A DNA stretch of 32,565 bases from Candidatus Omnitrophota bacterium (GCA_030695925.1 JAUYOH010000109.1:1-32565), one strand, 5' to 3'; positions 13,721 through 23,348 are shown, numbered from the stretch's first letter. Numbers and translations: made by a program. Notes: a model not told the origin generated them from the letters alone.

Positions 13721-15355
13721 TTAGAAAACAACCTTGACGCCACCGGTGACTATTATAGCGTGATTATCGCCTTTTGTATTAGCATCAATGTTGTCATCAA
13801 ACAAGTTGCCAGGGAAGAACAAGCCACCGCTTAAATCGAACTGGACGTCCTCGGTGTAATCATATACCAAAGATGTGTCGATTTCCTGTCCGATGTGCCT
13901 TCCGCCTCTGGCTGTATGCGTACCTATTGAGCTGCCGGCAGCATTACTATTGAAGCTGTTGACTTTTTCCGCTGCCCACCAATTTAAGTACCTTGCCTTG
14001 AGCGTCAGGTCTTCCATCGGGACCAAGCCGCCATCGACATAAAGCAGATGGCTGTTCGAGGATCCTGAAGGAGCTAAATAATCCAATGTCCTGTATATGT
14101 TACCGCCCTGCTGATCATAGGCAGCTCCAGCTCCGTATTGATAATCACGGATCAAGGAATAGAACTTACCTCTGAACATCGGATCCCAACCCTTGAACTT
14201 TCCGGAATTACCCTGTTTGTTACCTGAACGGAAGACATATCCTAACCCAAAGTTAGGTTTATAGTCAACATCTTTCCAAAGGTAATTACCTGAAAGATCT
14301 ACCGCCCATGCGTTTCGGGTTCTGTGGAGTGAGCCGCCATTTGTGCTCGCGCCCCATGGTCCGGCGTCATCATACAGCTTGCCCACCTGAAATGCGCCTT
14401 CACCTTGAAGTGTCAGGTCCTCAACCGGCTCTATGTCGCCCCTTAGACCAAGGGTATGGAGATCTTCAGCTTCATATACTCTTGTTCCAACTCCGGGAAC
14501 GTACTGGTCAGCATATGTGACGCCGGCGCCTAAACCAAGAACCGCAACCTGAGTCGGGTGGATATAGCCTAAGTCAGAGTTCAAGTTGTCATCCCTCTTG
14601 TAGAACCAATAGCCCTCTGCCTTAGCGTTATATACGTCGAACTTGTGGGCGATATTCACTCCCATCAAGTCCTCATCGTCATTACCCGTGTCTGTCTCGA
14701 CGATCTTAGCGTAGATGCCATCGATTGTCCATGGATCAAAGTCTAATGTCGCGCGGATAGCATCATAGTAGGTGCTGATGGAATATTGCGCGCCCATCGG
14801 TCCGCTAACAGGCACAACTACACCGGTAGCTACGCTAGTGATAGGATCCGCGAAGTTGTCGGCTCGCGGCACCGGGAATGCGCCGCTTGGGTCCCTGAAG
14901 ATGCCGGGCCCGATAATAAAACCGGTTCCGAACATCAGGTCCTGACGTCCTATCTTCAATGTCAACGGCTGATAGAAGAACTCTTTGAGCGTAATGTATG
15001 CTTTGTTGACATCAACATCTGTGGCACCAGCCGCGTCACCCCATCTTGCCTGGTTGGCAAGGACGATGGCCGCTGAGACATTGTCTGTCAGATCAGATTC
15101 GACTCCGACTCTGATGGTCGAAAGGATGAAATCATCCGAGTCCTCATGGATGGAAGCACCGGAACCAAGCGGACCAACAAGGCCTACGCGAGGAGCCAAG
15201 CTTTCTTCGCCCTTATTCCTTAGGTCGAAGTTGTTCATAAAGATCGCGCGCTCTTCGATCGAGCCGCTGACCTTAATGTTCTGTACCGCAGCAAACGAAG
15301 GCGCCGCTATCGCGATCGCTATCGCCGCTACGCAGAGCACTTTTAATAACTTCAT
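13721..15355 (-). CDS. Outer-membrane beta-barrel porin (alginate-export/AlgE-like)
   Basis: 544 aa with a clear signal peptide (1-22, cut at SFA/AVQ). The rest consists of alternating beta strands and ends in phenylalanine after 'VTGGVKVVF', as expected for an outer-membrane barrel. 'TLKIGRQDLMFGTGFIIG' matches the GRQ element of the alginate-export porin group. It probably lets anionic or neutral oligosaccharides cross the outer membrane. AAGGAGAT lies 5 nt before the ATG. It has its own promoter and terminator, but no terminator separates it from the glycoside hydrolase genes upstream, so it may also be read with them. Substrate not known. Confidence 0.85.
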   Translation of the reverse strand: MKLLKVLCVAAIAIAIAAPSFAAVQNIKVSGSIEERAIFMNNFDLRNKGEESLAPRVGLVGPLGSGASIHEDSDDFILSTIRVGVESDLTDNVSAAIVLANQARWGDAAGATDVDVNKAYITLKEFFYQPLTLKIGRQDLMFGTGFIIGPGIFRDPSGAFPVPRADNFADPITSVATGVVVPVSGPMGAQYSISTYYDAIRATLDFDPWTIDGIYAKIVETDTGNDDEDLMGVNIAHKFDVYNAKAEGYWFYKRDDNLNSDLGYIHPTQVAVLGLGAGVTYADQYVPGVGTRVYEAEDLHTLGLRGDIEPVEDLTLQGEGAFQVGKLYDDAGPWGASTNGGSLHRTRNAWAVDLSGNYLWKDVDYKPNFGLGYVFRSGNKQGNSGKFKGWDPMFRGKFYSLIRDYQYGAGAAYDQQGGNIYRTLDYLAPSGSSNSHLLYVDGGLVPMEDLTLKARYLNWWAAEKVNSFNSNAAGSSIGTHTARGGRHIGQEIDTSLVYDYTEDVQFDLSGGLFFPGNLFDDNIDANTKGDNHAIIVTGGVKVVF

Positions 15356-15551
15356 TTTTATCTCCTTTTATGAGTTTAACTTTATATTTCTTAAACAGGT
15401 TTTAGAAACCTACTCTAAAAACCCAAATTATTTCTATCTATATATGCTTATCATCATGAGTTTGATAACTTCCGGCTTTTTATGTTCATCCCTCCTTTCC
15501 CGCCATTACTGAAGCTATCCATGATGGTATAGCCTTGTTTCTTAATGTCTT
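15356..15551 (-). other. Long 5' leader of the porin mRNA
   Basis: The promoter at 15552-15580 predicts a leader of about 190 nt. It contains a hairpin with GCTAT/ATAGC arms (15514-15533) and a 12-codon mini-ORF directly behind a GGAGGG site (ATG at 15486, TGA shortly after). I could not match it to a known riboswitch class. Confidence 0.4.
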
Positions 15552-15580
15552 AAATTAACATAAGGGGTGATTTTTGTCAA
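15552..15580 (-). promoter_or_regulatory. Sigma70-type promoter of the porin gene
   Basis: On the - strand: TTGACA (15580-15575), 17-nt spacer, TAATTT (15557-15552). It starts about 30 nt after the stop of the PF10091-type gene. Confidence 0.65.
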
Positions 15581-15612
15581 GCACTTTTTTTCGATTTTAG
15601 GGGAATATTTAA

Positions 15613-17916
15613 CTATGGCGTTTTGGTCCCAAAGGCGAGGATCGAGGGCTTCAAAAACCTCAATTTATTGATTAAAATCTTCCCCTTGCCCCCGGATTTG
15701 GCGCTAATGGCAATGGATATCCTCCTTATCCTGTCCAGCTTTCTGTCTCCTCCCCAAAGATAGGAGATATCGGAGGATTCCAAGGTGATCTCTTTCCACT
15801 CCCCGTTTGTCGACGGGATAGGTAATTTTTTGCCGAAGGTGCTGGAGTTCGTATCGATTAATTTGAACTCCAAGACATTCGTGTCCCCTTCCGATTTGAC
15901 GAAGAATTTAAAGGCGTATTTCCCGGGAAGGGTCAAATACATATCCTTTTCGACGACGACCCATCTGGTCTGTCCGTCGCTTCCGAGATTATAGTCGAGT
16001 TCCATGGCGTTGCCCTCCTTGCCCGGCACAAGGTTAAAGTTTAAGAACGCGCCCTGAGATTGGCCCTGGCTCCAGCCGGCCTTCGTCCCGAAATCATCCA
16101 GTGTGTCGCCGTTCCATACCGGGGAATCGGCAAAGTTGTTGAGTGAAAGCGCGGTCTGTTGAAAAGCGATATTATCAAGATGCTCAAACCCCAGATCACC
16201 GATATAGATTTTTCCTTTGCCCTCACTTACTTGAGAGAGTTCAAAATCAAAACTTATTTTTTTCATCTTCGTCCTGTCGGTAATAAAACCGCCCCAGTAA
16301 GAATATGTGGGGTTATGACTCATATTGGCGCCGCCAAATTCTCTTAAAGGGATGATTAACTTTTGCCATTTGTCGGTCACTCCCCTTAACTTGTAAACCG
16401 CGCCGTTACTCTTTCCTTCCATCTCGATCCTGAAAGAATGCGTATATCTCGAATCTTTGTCTCCCATTACATTGAAAGAGAGCGCGTTGTAGCGCGAGAT
16501 GTCGGTTGAATTCAGGTCTTTCGAAAACGAGACCGGCTTGGCGGAACCGAGGTCATAATCTATAACGAAGTAATCCTCAACGATTAATGGCGCGAGATTA
16601 ATGCTCTCGCCTCTTCTTAGGGGCTCAAAGGGTGTCGTATCTCTCTTATTGTATATCTCGCGGTATTCCGGATGCGGCGAAAAATAATCTTTTAATAATT
16701 CTTTACCTCGCCGCACGATAGGGTCCTTCTCGAAAGTTTTCCAGACCAGCCCGTCTTTTAAGTAATTGGCTAAACTTAAGAACAGCATCCCCTGATCGAG
16801 CGCCGTTAGATAGGCATTCGCGACCTCTCTTGAATCTATATCAACGGCATCCCTGAATCCGAAGGCGTATCTTTTGCCGCTTGTCTCGAATTCGGAGCGC
16901 AGGCCATATTTCTCAAGGTTTTTAAAATTTTCGACTACTTTATTCGGATAATAGGTTATCGCCAGCGCCGAAGCATGGGGAGTCACGACATTACCGCGCA
17001 ACCCTCCCCAGCCCAGGTAGTCGCCGGACGGGGATGTCGAGGATGACCAGCCCCAGACGGGAGATTCAACTTCACGGGCGTAGAGCATCTGAGCGTACGC
17101 GAAGTCCGCCATCGATTTTCCCATTATAGTTTCTCTCTCATCGAGGAAGAGGCCGCATATCCCCTGCATAAAGATTCCGCCGCCGTACCAACTCGGCACG
17201 ATTATCTTTAAGCCGTAATGTTCTTCGGTATCCCGTCTTAAACTATTCCAAACCTCGGCAGGTGCGGCGCCGGTCGCAATAACTAAAAATGAAGCGAGCC
17301 GGGTATCGGCCGCCAAGAGGTCCATATTCCACGTAGACATCTGTTTTTTAACGACGTCATAACCGCCGTAAAACTTCTTTGCGTTGGGATTGTAGAATAT
17401 GGACCAGTTCATCCTGTCTAAAAGGGCCGCGCACTTATCGCGCAATTCCGGGAATTGCTGGCGTGTTATGATAAGGCCCGCCGGCAATTTATTAAAATCG
17501 GATACGGCGTTTATACCTTCTGTGGCTTTCGTGATGCCTTTTACATTGATCCAGTTGTTGAAAAAGCCGTTCCAGTGCTCGAGCTTTGCCAGACTATCCA
17601 ATATCTTATCGGCTTTCTTGGCCGCTTCTTCGCGAGGGATGAAGCCCATCTCTGTGGCGGCTGCCAGACTTGTCAGGTAGAGCCCTATATTCGTAGTGTT
17701 GGTGAAATCCGCCTTTTGGTCGGTATCGTAAGGAAAGCCTGTCTCGGGGGCGACGTAGAAATTGATGTTAGTCCACGTATCCTTCGCCAGCGCCCATAAA
17801 TACTTGGTGTCTTCTTCCGTGGTTGTGATCTCGACGCGCGGTTGGGCACTGAGACAATTTGCGGCGTTTGAGATCATCAATAATAGAGCTAGCAGAAGCG
17901 CGGTCTTATTTCTCAT
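15613..17916 (-). CDS. Exported glucoamylase-like (PF10091, GH144 clan) glycosidase with two C-terminal binding domains
   Basis: 767 aa. Residues 1-24 are a signal peptide (cut near LSA/QP). Residues about 35-420 show the (alpha/alpha)6 pattern of the PF10091 glucoamylase-like domain: 'TNIGLYLTSLAAATEMGFI', 'NAVSDFNKLPAGLI', 'MDLLAADTRLASFLVIATG', 'VVTPHASALAITYYP' and 'YAFGFRDAVDID...YLTALDQGMLFLSLANYL'. This clan includes GH144 endo-beta-1,2-glucanases and the domain of cyclic beta-1,2-glucan synthases. Residues about 445-580 and 600-760 look like two CBM11/CIA30-type beta-sandwich domains. It should act in the periplasm or outside. Its start overlaps the end of the GH35-like gene by 11 nt. 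Bond specificity is not proven. Confidence 0.85.
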   Translation of the reverse strand: MRNKTALLLALLLMISNAANCLSAQPRVEITTTEEDTKYLWALAKDTWTNINFYVAPETGFPYDTDQKADFTNTTNIGLYLTSLAAATEMGFIPREEAAKKADKILDSLAKLEHWNGFFNNWINVKGITKATEGINAVSDFNKLPAGLIITRQQFPELRDKCAALLDRMNWSIFYNPNAKKFYGGYDVVKKQMSTWNMDLLAADTRLASFLVIATGAAPAEVWNSLRRDTEEHYGLKIIVPSWYGGGIFMQGICGLFLDERETIMGKSMADFAYAQMLYAREVESPVWGWSSSTSPSGDYLGWGGLRGNVVTPHASALAITYYPNKVVENFKNLEKYGLRSEFETSGKRYAFGFRDAVDIDSREVANAYLTALDQGMLFLSLANYLKDGLVWKTFEKDPIVRRGKELLKDYFSPHPEYREIYNKRDTTPFEPLRRGESINLAPLIVEDYFVIDYDLGSAKPVSFSKDLNSTDISRYNALSFNVMGDKDSRYTHSFRIEMEGKSNGAVYKLRGVTDKWQKLIIPLREFGGANMSHNPTYSYWGGFITDRTKMKKISFDFELSQVSEGKGKIYIGDLGFEHLDNIAFQQTALSLNNFADSPVWNGDTLDDFGTKAGWSQGQSQGAFLNFNLVPGKEGNAMELDYNLGSDGQTRWVVVEKDMYLTLPGKYAFKFFVKSEGDTNVLEFKLIDTNSSTFGKKLPIPSTNGEWKEITLESSDISYLWGGDRKLDRIRRISIAISAKSGGKGKILINKLRFLKPSILAFGTKTP

Positions 17917-20002
17917 CTTTTATAATAAGGGCGCTCCTGCTTTGAAGGACAGCATGGCGTCCGGCCGCGAATACCTCCTTCGGCTGGTCGTGGTAATTGA
18001 ATATGAAAGTAAAATCGGCTTTATTTCCTGTTCTTTTTACGCGGTGTAGATCATATGAGGACGAGTCCTTAGGCCCCTTAAGCCCTATCTCTTCGCACAT
18101 CTTTCGGGTTATATCTATATGATAGTCGAATACGTGAGTCATGCCAAAACCCACGATGACGGCTTCCCCTTTACCTATCTTTTTCTTTACGGCGCAGGGC
18201 TTATTGCCGTTTATGGTTCTTGCCAGAACCTTCGCTTTCTTAGTCTTCAGTATAGATGTTTCCGCCTCGGTCATATAATCTTTCCCGTCGATATAAATTA
18301 AATTATCGTCACTCTTAATTATTCCGTCGATACCGAGGAAATCCCTAAGGTAAGTCTCGTTTTTCAGCGAAAGGTCCTTCTCGGGGACCTGATAATACAA
18401 TATCAGTTTCCCTCCCCGCTTTACGTATTCCGCCAACTTCTGTTGGGTCGCCTTATCCATAAAATCGAGACTGAATACGCAAAGATACGGCGCTTTGTTC
18501 AATTCCGCCTGCGAGGCCCTTTCGATATCTATCATATTAAAGCTGAAGCCGCCAAGGATCAGGAGCCTTCCTATACCGTCAAAGAAGAGCCTGTCTCTGA
18601 GCGAACTTATTTTATCCATGAGAGGCCCGTGAAGGTATTCGGTCATGTAATACGGCATATACACTCCGACCGATAAGTCATATACCTTCTTGGTATCCGC
18701 TAATTCCGCGCCGTTGTGTTTAAGGAATTCACCAAATTCCCTGATCGGCTCCAGATGAATTCTTTCTTTCCCGTCAGAGGAAATAGGCGCCTGCCATTCG
18801 TGATACGTGCTCCGTTGGGCTATTTCTTTCGGTGTGACTCCGCCGCAGAACATATAACAGTTTAAACCGTTTAAGCCGTGGGCAGTAGAAGTCTTTAAGT
18901 TCAGGTCGACATCCTGCGGATAAAGCCGGGGCCTGTCGTTCATTATTCCGCTCTGCAGCTCGACGACAATGCTCGGCACGCCGGGCTTTGTTATCATCTT
19001 TACCATCTCCGATAATATGGCGACATCGTGAAAATTCTCATAATCAAAGCGCCGCATCTGGTAGGCCCCGCCGAATATGACCTCAGGCACGTAAAGGCGG
19101 AAATCCCTGAACATAGAGGTCGTCATCATGCCATGGATTCCCCTGCCGCATGTGCTGTAATCCAGGAAGTGAGCGATGTTGGCGACAAGCGGGACGTTTA
19201 TCTTATATTTCCTTGCCATATCGGCGAGGGTCTTGTAGAAGATGGCGTAATATCTGCGGCAGAATAAGGCCCAGTCCCAATAGGGTGTCATCGCGGATTC
19301 CTTGATATTGCCATCGGGTTGTTCTATCTCGTCAAAAGATATATAAGCGGTGCCATAATTTTCATTCAGTTCTTTTATAGCGCCGTATTTTTCTTTAAGG
19401 AACTTTCGGTAGAGATCTGTCGTTGTTTCGCTATAGTCAAAATGCCTCGAGAGCCAATTTATCATACTTATCTCGTTGTCCAGCTGGACCGCTATGATAT
19501 TTCCTCCGGCCGTCAGCTGGTTCCTCGCGATGATAGGCATGATCTTCGCGTACCATTTCTCGACGTGCTTGAGATATGTCGGGTTCATATGCGAGGCGAC
19601 ATCGTCGGAAAAATCGGTGCCGTCGCGTTTCTTTAAGCGGATCTCCGGATACCTCTCGGATAACCACGCCGGCTGACCAGAATTTTTTATCTCTCCGTGT
19701 GTAACCGGCCCCGGCCGGCAGAAAAAATACAGGCCGTGTTTGCGCAAGAGTTTTATAAAACCTACGATATCGCGTTCGGGTCTGGTCGCGCCGTTAAGAT
19801 CGGTCTTCCCCTCTTTCGGTTCGTGCCAACCCCACGGGACATAAGAGCTGACCGTATTAAGGCCCGCTTCCTTAGCCTTCATAATCCTGTCTTCCCATTG
19901 GCCGCGCGGGATCCTAAAATAGTGTATCTCGCCGGAATACATAAAAAAAGGCCTGCCGTTGATTAAAAACTCTCCCTTCTTTAATTCGATCTTGTTCTTC
20001 AT
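17906..20002 (-). CDS. GH35-like beta-galactosidase/glycosidase
   Basis: 698 aa, no signal peptide, so cytosolic. The TIM barrel begins with the GH35 signature 'GEIHYFRIPRGQWEDRIMKAKEAGLNTVSSYVPWGWHEPKEG', then 'RPGPVTHGEIKNSGQPAWL'. The acid/base is Glu177 in 'AVQLDNEIS' and the likely nucleophile Glu348 in 'PSIVVELQSG'. Both differ slightly from plant and animal GH35 (QLENEYG, ELYxGW), so this is a divergent subfamily and the sugar removed may not be galactose. A C-terminal region from about 455 resembles the trimerisation-type domain of GH42 enzymes ('LCVFSLDFMDKATQQKLAEYVKRGGKLILYY'). AAAGGA precedes the ATG by 4 nt. Flanked by GH94 and PF10091-type genes in one unit. Confidence 0.88.
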   Translation of the reverse strand: MKNKIELKKGEFLINGRPFFMYSGEIHYFRIPRGQWEDRIMKAKEAGLNTVSSYVPWGWHEPKEGKTDLNGATRPERDIVGFIKLLRKHGLYFFCRPGPVTHGEIKNSGQPAWLSERYPEIRLKKRDGTDFSDDVASHMNPTYLKHVEKWYAKIMPIIARNQLTAGGNIIAVQLDNEISMINWLSRHFDYSETTTDLYRKFLKEKYGAIKELNENYGTAYISFDEIEQPDGNIKESAMTPYWDWALFCRRYYAIFYKTLADMARKYKINVPLVANIAHFLDYSTCGRGIHGMMTTSMFRDFRLYVPEVIFGGAYQMRRFDYENFHDVAILSEMVKMITKPGVPSIVVELQSGIMNDRPRLYPQDVDLNLKTSTAHGLNGLNCYMFCGGVTPKEIAQRSTYHEWQAPISSDGKERIHLEPIREFGEFLKHNGAELADTKKVYDLSVGVYMPYYMTEYLHGPLMDKISSLRDRLFFDGIGRLLILGGFSFNMIDIERASQAELNKAPYLCVFSLDFMDKATQQKLAEYVKRGGKLILYYQVPEKDLSLKNETYLRDFLGIDGIIKSDDNLIYIDGKDYMTEAETSILKTKKAKVLARTINGNKPCAVKKKIGKGEAVIVGFGMTHVFDYHIDITRKMCEEIGLKGPKDSSSYDLHRVKRTGNKADFTFIFNYHDQPKEVFAAGRHAVLQSRSALIIKDEK

Positions 20003-20025
20003 GCTGTCCTTTCTCTGGTTGATTT

Positions 20026-22389
20026 TTAGTTCATTAAGACTTTTACGTGGTGGATTTTTCCATCTCTATGCGGAGGTATGAGGCAGCCGTCTAATTTGCG
20101 GCCATCTACGAGGATTTCCTTTATTCCTTTAGAGCGTCCCTTCGGATTTTCAATGGTTATCTGATAGGTCGCGCCGCGAAAACGACGCGTTATGACGTAT
20201 CTCTTCCAGTTATTCGGAATGCAGGGGTCTATTAAAAGCCCGTCAAATTCCGGCCGGATGCCGAGCATCCACTCTGTCGCCGCCACAAACATCCAGTCGG
20301 CGCTTCCCGTCAGCCAGGTAAACGCCCCCTCTCCGTATCGATGGTTACCCGGCCCTATCACGTATTCGGGATAGATGTAAGGCTCTGATTTATAGATCTC
20401 GATGTCTTTATTGTCGCTGCAGGGTAAAGTTTGTTTGAACGTCTTATAGGCCTCTTTAGCGCGGCCTATCTTTAAGTCCGAGACCACCTTAAACGCGCCG
20501 CCGTGGCAGAATATCGCGGCGTTCTCTTTCGTACCCGGGGCGAAGGCCGTTATCCTTCCGATCCTGCCGTTATATTTCGTGTACGCCGGTTTAAAGAGGA
20601 CAGGGCCGTAAGGTGTGGCTAAATACCCGTCGACGACTTTTAGTATCTTCTTCAGTTTCTTCTCATCCGGAATGCCGGCTAAGATCGCCCAACTTTGGGC
20701 ATTTAACTGCACCTTATCCTCTTTATTTTTATTTGAGCCTATAGGTTCTCCGTAGTCGTTAAACGCGTAGCAGTACCAGTTTCCGTCCCAGGCGTATTTG
20801 TTTATTATGGCTTTCATCTTTTCGTAACGATTCCGGCACTCAACCACTGTTTTCCCGTCTTTCAGATAAGCGGCGAGTTCTTTCATGTTATTTAAGGCCA
20901 CGCATAATCCCATACCGAGCCATACGCTCTCGCCTTTGCCGCCTATGCCTGTCCTGTCAAAGGCGTCGTTCCAGTCCTGTGTGCCCATCAGCGGCAGGCC
21001 GCGTTTGCTCTTCGCGACGTCCATCAGGAATTGTGTGGCGCGCTTAGCGTGTTCATACAAAGAGGCCGAACCCCCGTCGTAGAATTTTATTTTTCTCTTT
21101 AAAATCGCGAGATCGCCGGTCTCCTTGACATATTTTATCAGCAGCATCGGAAGCCATATCGGGAAATCTGACGGAGGCTTGCCAGCGTTCGTTCCCTTGA
21201 CGAGCGACCAACCCGGAAGCGGCTGGCCGTTCTTGCGTTGATGCTCCGCTAATTTTATCAATCTTTCTTTGGCATACTTCGCGTTCATAGACGTCATGGC
21301 CCACGCGTCCTGCGCGGTATTCCTGTATCCGAATTCCCCCCATCCCTCGTGTTGATATGTGGCGCTCCGTCCCCAATGATTATTCATATAGACCTGATAT
21401 TTGATCCAGATATTTACCTGACGGTCGAAATCTCTATCAGGTGTCCGGACTTTTATATTATCTAATATCGCGCCGCGCCAATAGTTCTTTGTCCTTTCAA
21501 ATTCGCGTTTGGCATTGTTTATATTACGGTAGCTATCTAGCGTCTTTTTTATTTTTGCTTTATCTTCCGATAAACCGACTACGACAGAGAATTCCTTTGC
21601 TGCGCCCGGACGCAGTGTTATGTCGCTTTCCAGCGCCCCGACCATATTTCCGCCGCGGACCTCAGAATTTGTACAACGGCCGCTTTCAACGACAACAGGA
21701 TTCTCGTAATCCCTGTATCTGCCGATGAAATCCTCGTAGTCTATATCGTAACCCTCCGTCTTAAGGCTCGTCCCCATAAATCCGTAATACGGCCAAGCGA
21801 CATTTCCCCACGGGAATTTTGTGGCGAGGATCGCCTTTAATTTTTTATCATATTTCCCGTCGTTCATCAGGACCGTAAGGTTACGCACGTGCAGTTCCGC
21901 CCCCCAGTCGCCTAACAACCATTCTATGAACGGAAAGACTTTTATCTTTCTGGTCTTCTTGCTTAGATTCGTTAATTTAATAAGCCATATCTCTATATCT
22001 TTGTCTGTCGGCACAAAGAATGTCATTTCGCTCTGGATGCCGTTATAGATGGATTTGATCTTGGTATATCCGAGTCCGTGGCGGCATTCATAGGAATCAT
22101 ATCTCTTGACGGGCTGGAAAGTCGCCGACCAGAATTTTCCACTTACCTCGTCTTTTAAATATAAGAACCTGCCGGGTTTATCGGACAGGTAGCCGGCCGG
22201 CGTCCATCGCGTAAGCCTGTGGACTCCCGGGTCCAAGTAATAACTGAAGCCTCCCCCTCCTTGAGAGATAATGAGGCAATATCTTCCGTTAGAAAGGTAA
22301 TTTATCCAGGGCCTGGGGGTTTTTGGGTTTGTCGTTATGAATTCGGTTCCGTCTGCGCTGAAGTTGCCGTATCTTTTGTAGGTCGCCAC
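20026..22389 (-). CDS. GH94 family glycoside phosphorylase
   Basis: 787 aa, no signal peptide. GH94 enzymes split beta-linked glucosides with phosphate to give alpha-glucose 1-phosphate, saving ATP. The N-terminal beta-sandwich starts 'RPWINYLSNGRYCLIISQGGGGFSYY'; the (alpha/alpha)6 part has 'YRNTAQDAWA', the 'GTQDWNDAFD' motif with the catalytic acid Asp (about 472), 'AQSWAILAGI', 'ENAAIFCHGGAF' and 'TWLTGSADWMF'. The length matches the cellobiose, chitobiose and cellobionic acid phosphorylases rather than the much longer beta-1,2-oligoglucan phosphorylase. Which acceptor is used cannot be read from the sequence. The GTG start follows the PDZ gene by 9 nt. Confidence 0.93.
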   Translation of the reverse strand: MATYKRYGNFSADGTEFITTNPKTPRPWINYLSNGRYCLIISQGGGGFSYYLDPGVHRLTRWTPAGYLSDKPGRFLYLKDEVSGKFWSATFQPVKRYDSYECRHGLGYTKIKSIYNGIQSEMTFFVPTDKDIEIWLIKLTNLSKKTRKIKVFPFIEWLLGDWGAELHVRNLTVLMNDGKYDKKLKAILATKFPWGNVAWPYYGFMGTSLKTEGYDIDYEDFIGRYRDYENPVVVESGRCTNSEVRGGNMVGALESDITLRPGAAKEFSVVVGLSEDKAKIKKTLDSYRNINNAKREFERTKNYWRGAILDNIKVRTPDRDFDRQVNIWIKYQVYMNNHWGRSATYQHEGWGEFGYRNTAQDAWAMTSMNAKYAKERLIKLAEHQRKNGQPLPGWSLVKGTNAGKPPSDFPIWLPMLLIKYVKETGDLAILKRKIKFYDGGSASLYEHAKRATQFLMDVAKSKRGLPLMGTQDWNDAFDRTGIGGKGESVWLGMGLCVALNNMKELAAYLKDGKTVVECRNRYEKMKAIINKYAWDGNWYCYAFNDYGEPIGSNKNKEDKVQLNAQSWAILAGIPDEKKLKKILKVVDGYLATPYGPVLFKPAYTKYNGRIGRITAFAPGTKENAAIFCHGGAFKVVSDLKIGRAKEAYKTFKQTLPCSDNKDIEIYKSEPYIYPEYVIGPGNHRYGEGAFTWLTGSADWMFVAATEWMLGIRPEFDGLLIDPCIPNNWKRYVITRRFRGATYQITIENPKGRSKGIKEILVDGRKLDGCLIPPHRDGKIHHVKVLMN

Positions 22390-22398
22390 GCTATTTTT

Positions 22399-23334
22399 TT
22401 ATTTCCTTTCTATATCTACAGAACGTTGTATGACAAGCGTGACGCTGGAAAGCTCCGTACCTCCGATTAATTCAGCGGCGTCATTTACCGAGACGCCCGC
22501 TGTCGGCTTGCCGTTTATCGAGATCACTTTGTCTCTTGGTTTTAAGCCGGAGAGGTCTGCCGGTTCTCCCACTATTACGCTATTTACTATCAGATCGTTT
22601 CCCGCGACATCCAAAAAAATGCCCACTCCTACGAAGGCGTGTTTCTGATAGTCTATTTTTTTTCTGGTCAGCTCTACCTCTCTTTGGACGAGAAAACTAT
22701 AAGACCCGTTTTCACCTTTAGCGAGGTAGTCAATGGTTTTTTCAAGAGGCTCGCCTTTCGTAGGCTGGTTATTTATCTGGATTATTTGGTCATTCCGTTT
22801 TAAGCCCGCTGTTTCAGCGCCGCTATCGGCGCTTACGGAGATTATCTTTAATTGATCATTGGCGACTTCCAGCCTGAATCCAAGCCCCTTTTCCACAGCA
22901 TCTTTTTTCCCCTCCAGCTCCTTCTTTTTTTTCTCTAATTCCGCGAGCCGTTTTTCTTCCAGCTCTTTTTTTATCTTTTCGACTTTGGTCATCGCGTCTT
23001 TTGCAGGTTGGTATTCAGGGTTAATGTCAAGGGCCTTCTTGTATTGTTCCAAGGCGGAGTCATAGTTTTTGGACTCCAGATATTGGTTCCCGAAATTAAC
23101 GAGATTTTCCTCGGAGGACAGCCTATCGATCTTCTCGATCATTGTTTTCTCGACTTTTGTAGTGCCTATCTTTATCTTTACTATATAGCAATCCTGCTGT
23201 TCCGCCAGGATAAGCCCTTCGATCCTCCGGCCGTCTTTCAGGAAGATGGTGTCTGCGTAGGTACGCGGTCCGTCCCCCGTTAAAAAAACGCCCACGGCCA
23301 GCACAAATATGACAAAAGCAAAATTCTTTCTCAT
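22399..23334 (-). CDS. Exported TPR protein with two PDZ domains
   Basis: 311 aa. Signal peptide 1-27 (cut near TYA/DTI), a small beta domain 'DTIFLKDGRRIEGLILAEQQDCYIVKI', a TPR unit at about 78-112 ('GNQYLESKNYDSALEQYKKALDINPEYQPA'), a Lys/Glu-rich coiled coil (115-150), then PDZ 1 (150-215, 'SGAETAGLKRNDQIIQINNQPT') and PDZ 2 (235-311, 'ADLSGLKPRDKVISINGKPT'). There is no protease domain. It is probably a periplasmic scaffold binding protein C-termini. A strong AAGGAGG precedes the ATG. Its place between binding proteins and enzymes suggests it organises exported parts of the locus (inference). Confidence 0.85.
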   Translation of the reverse strand: MRKNFAFVIFVLAVGVFLTGDGPRTYADTIFLKDGRRIEGLILAEQQDCYIVKIKIGTTKVEKTMIEKIDRLSSEENLVNFGNQYLESKNYDSALEQYKKALDINPEYQPAKDAMTKVEKIKKELEEKRLAELEKKKKELEGKKDAVEKGLGFRLEVANDQLKIISVSADSGAETAGLKRNDQIIQINNQPTKGEPLEKTIDYLAKGENGSYSFLVQREVELTRKKIDYQKHAFVGVGIFLDVAGNDLIVNSVIVGEPADLSGLKPRDKVISINGKPTAGVSVNDAAELIGGTELSSVTLVIQRSVDIERK

Positions 23335-23348
23335 TCTAACCTCCTTGT

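Noticed and set aside
15440-15551. c-di-GMP (GEMM) riboswitch in the porin leader
   Set aside because: An AAAAGCCGG string recalls part of the class, but the other conserved blocks and the paired architecture are missing.
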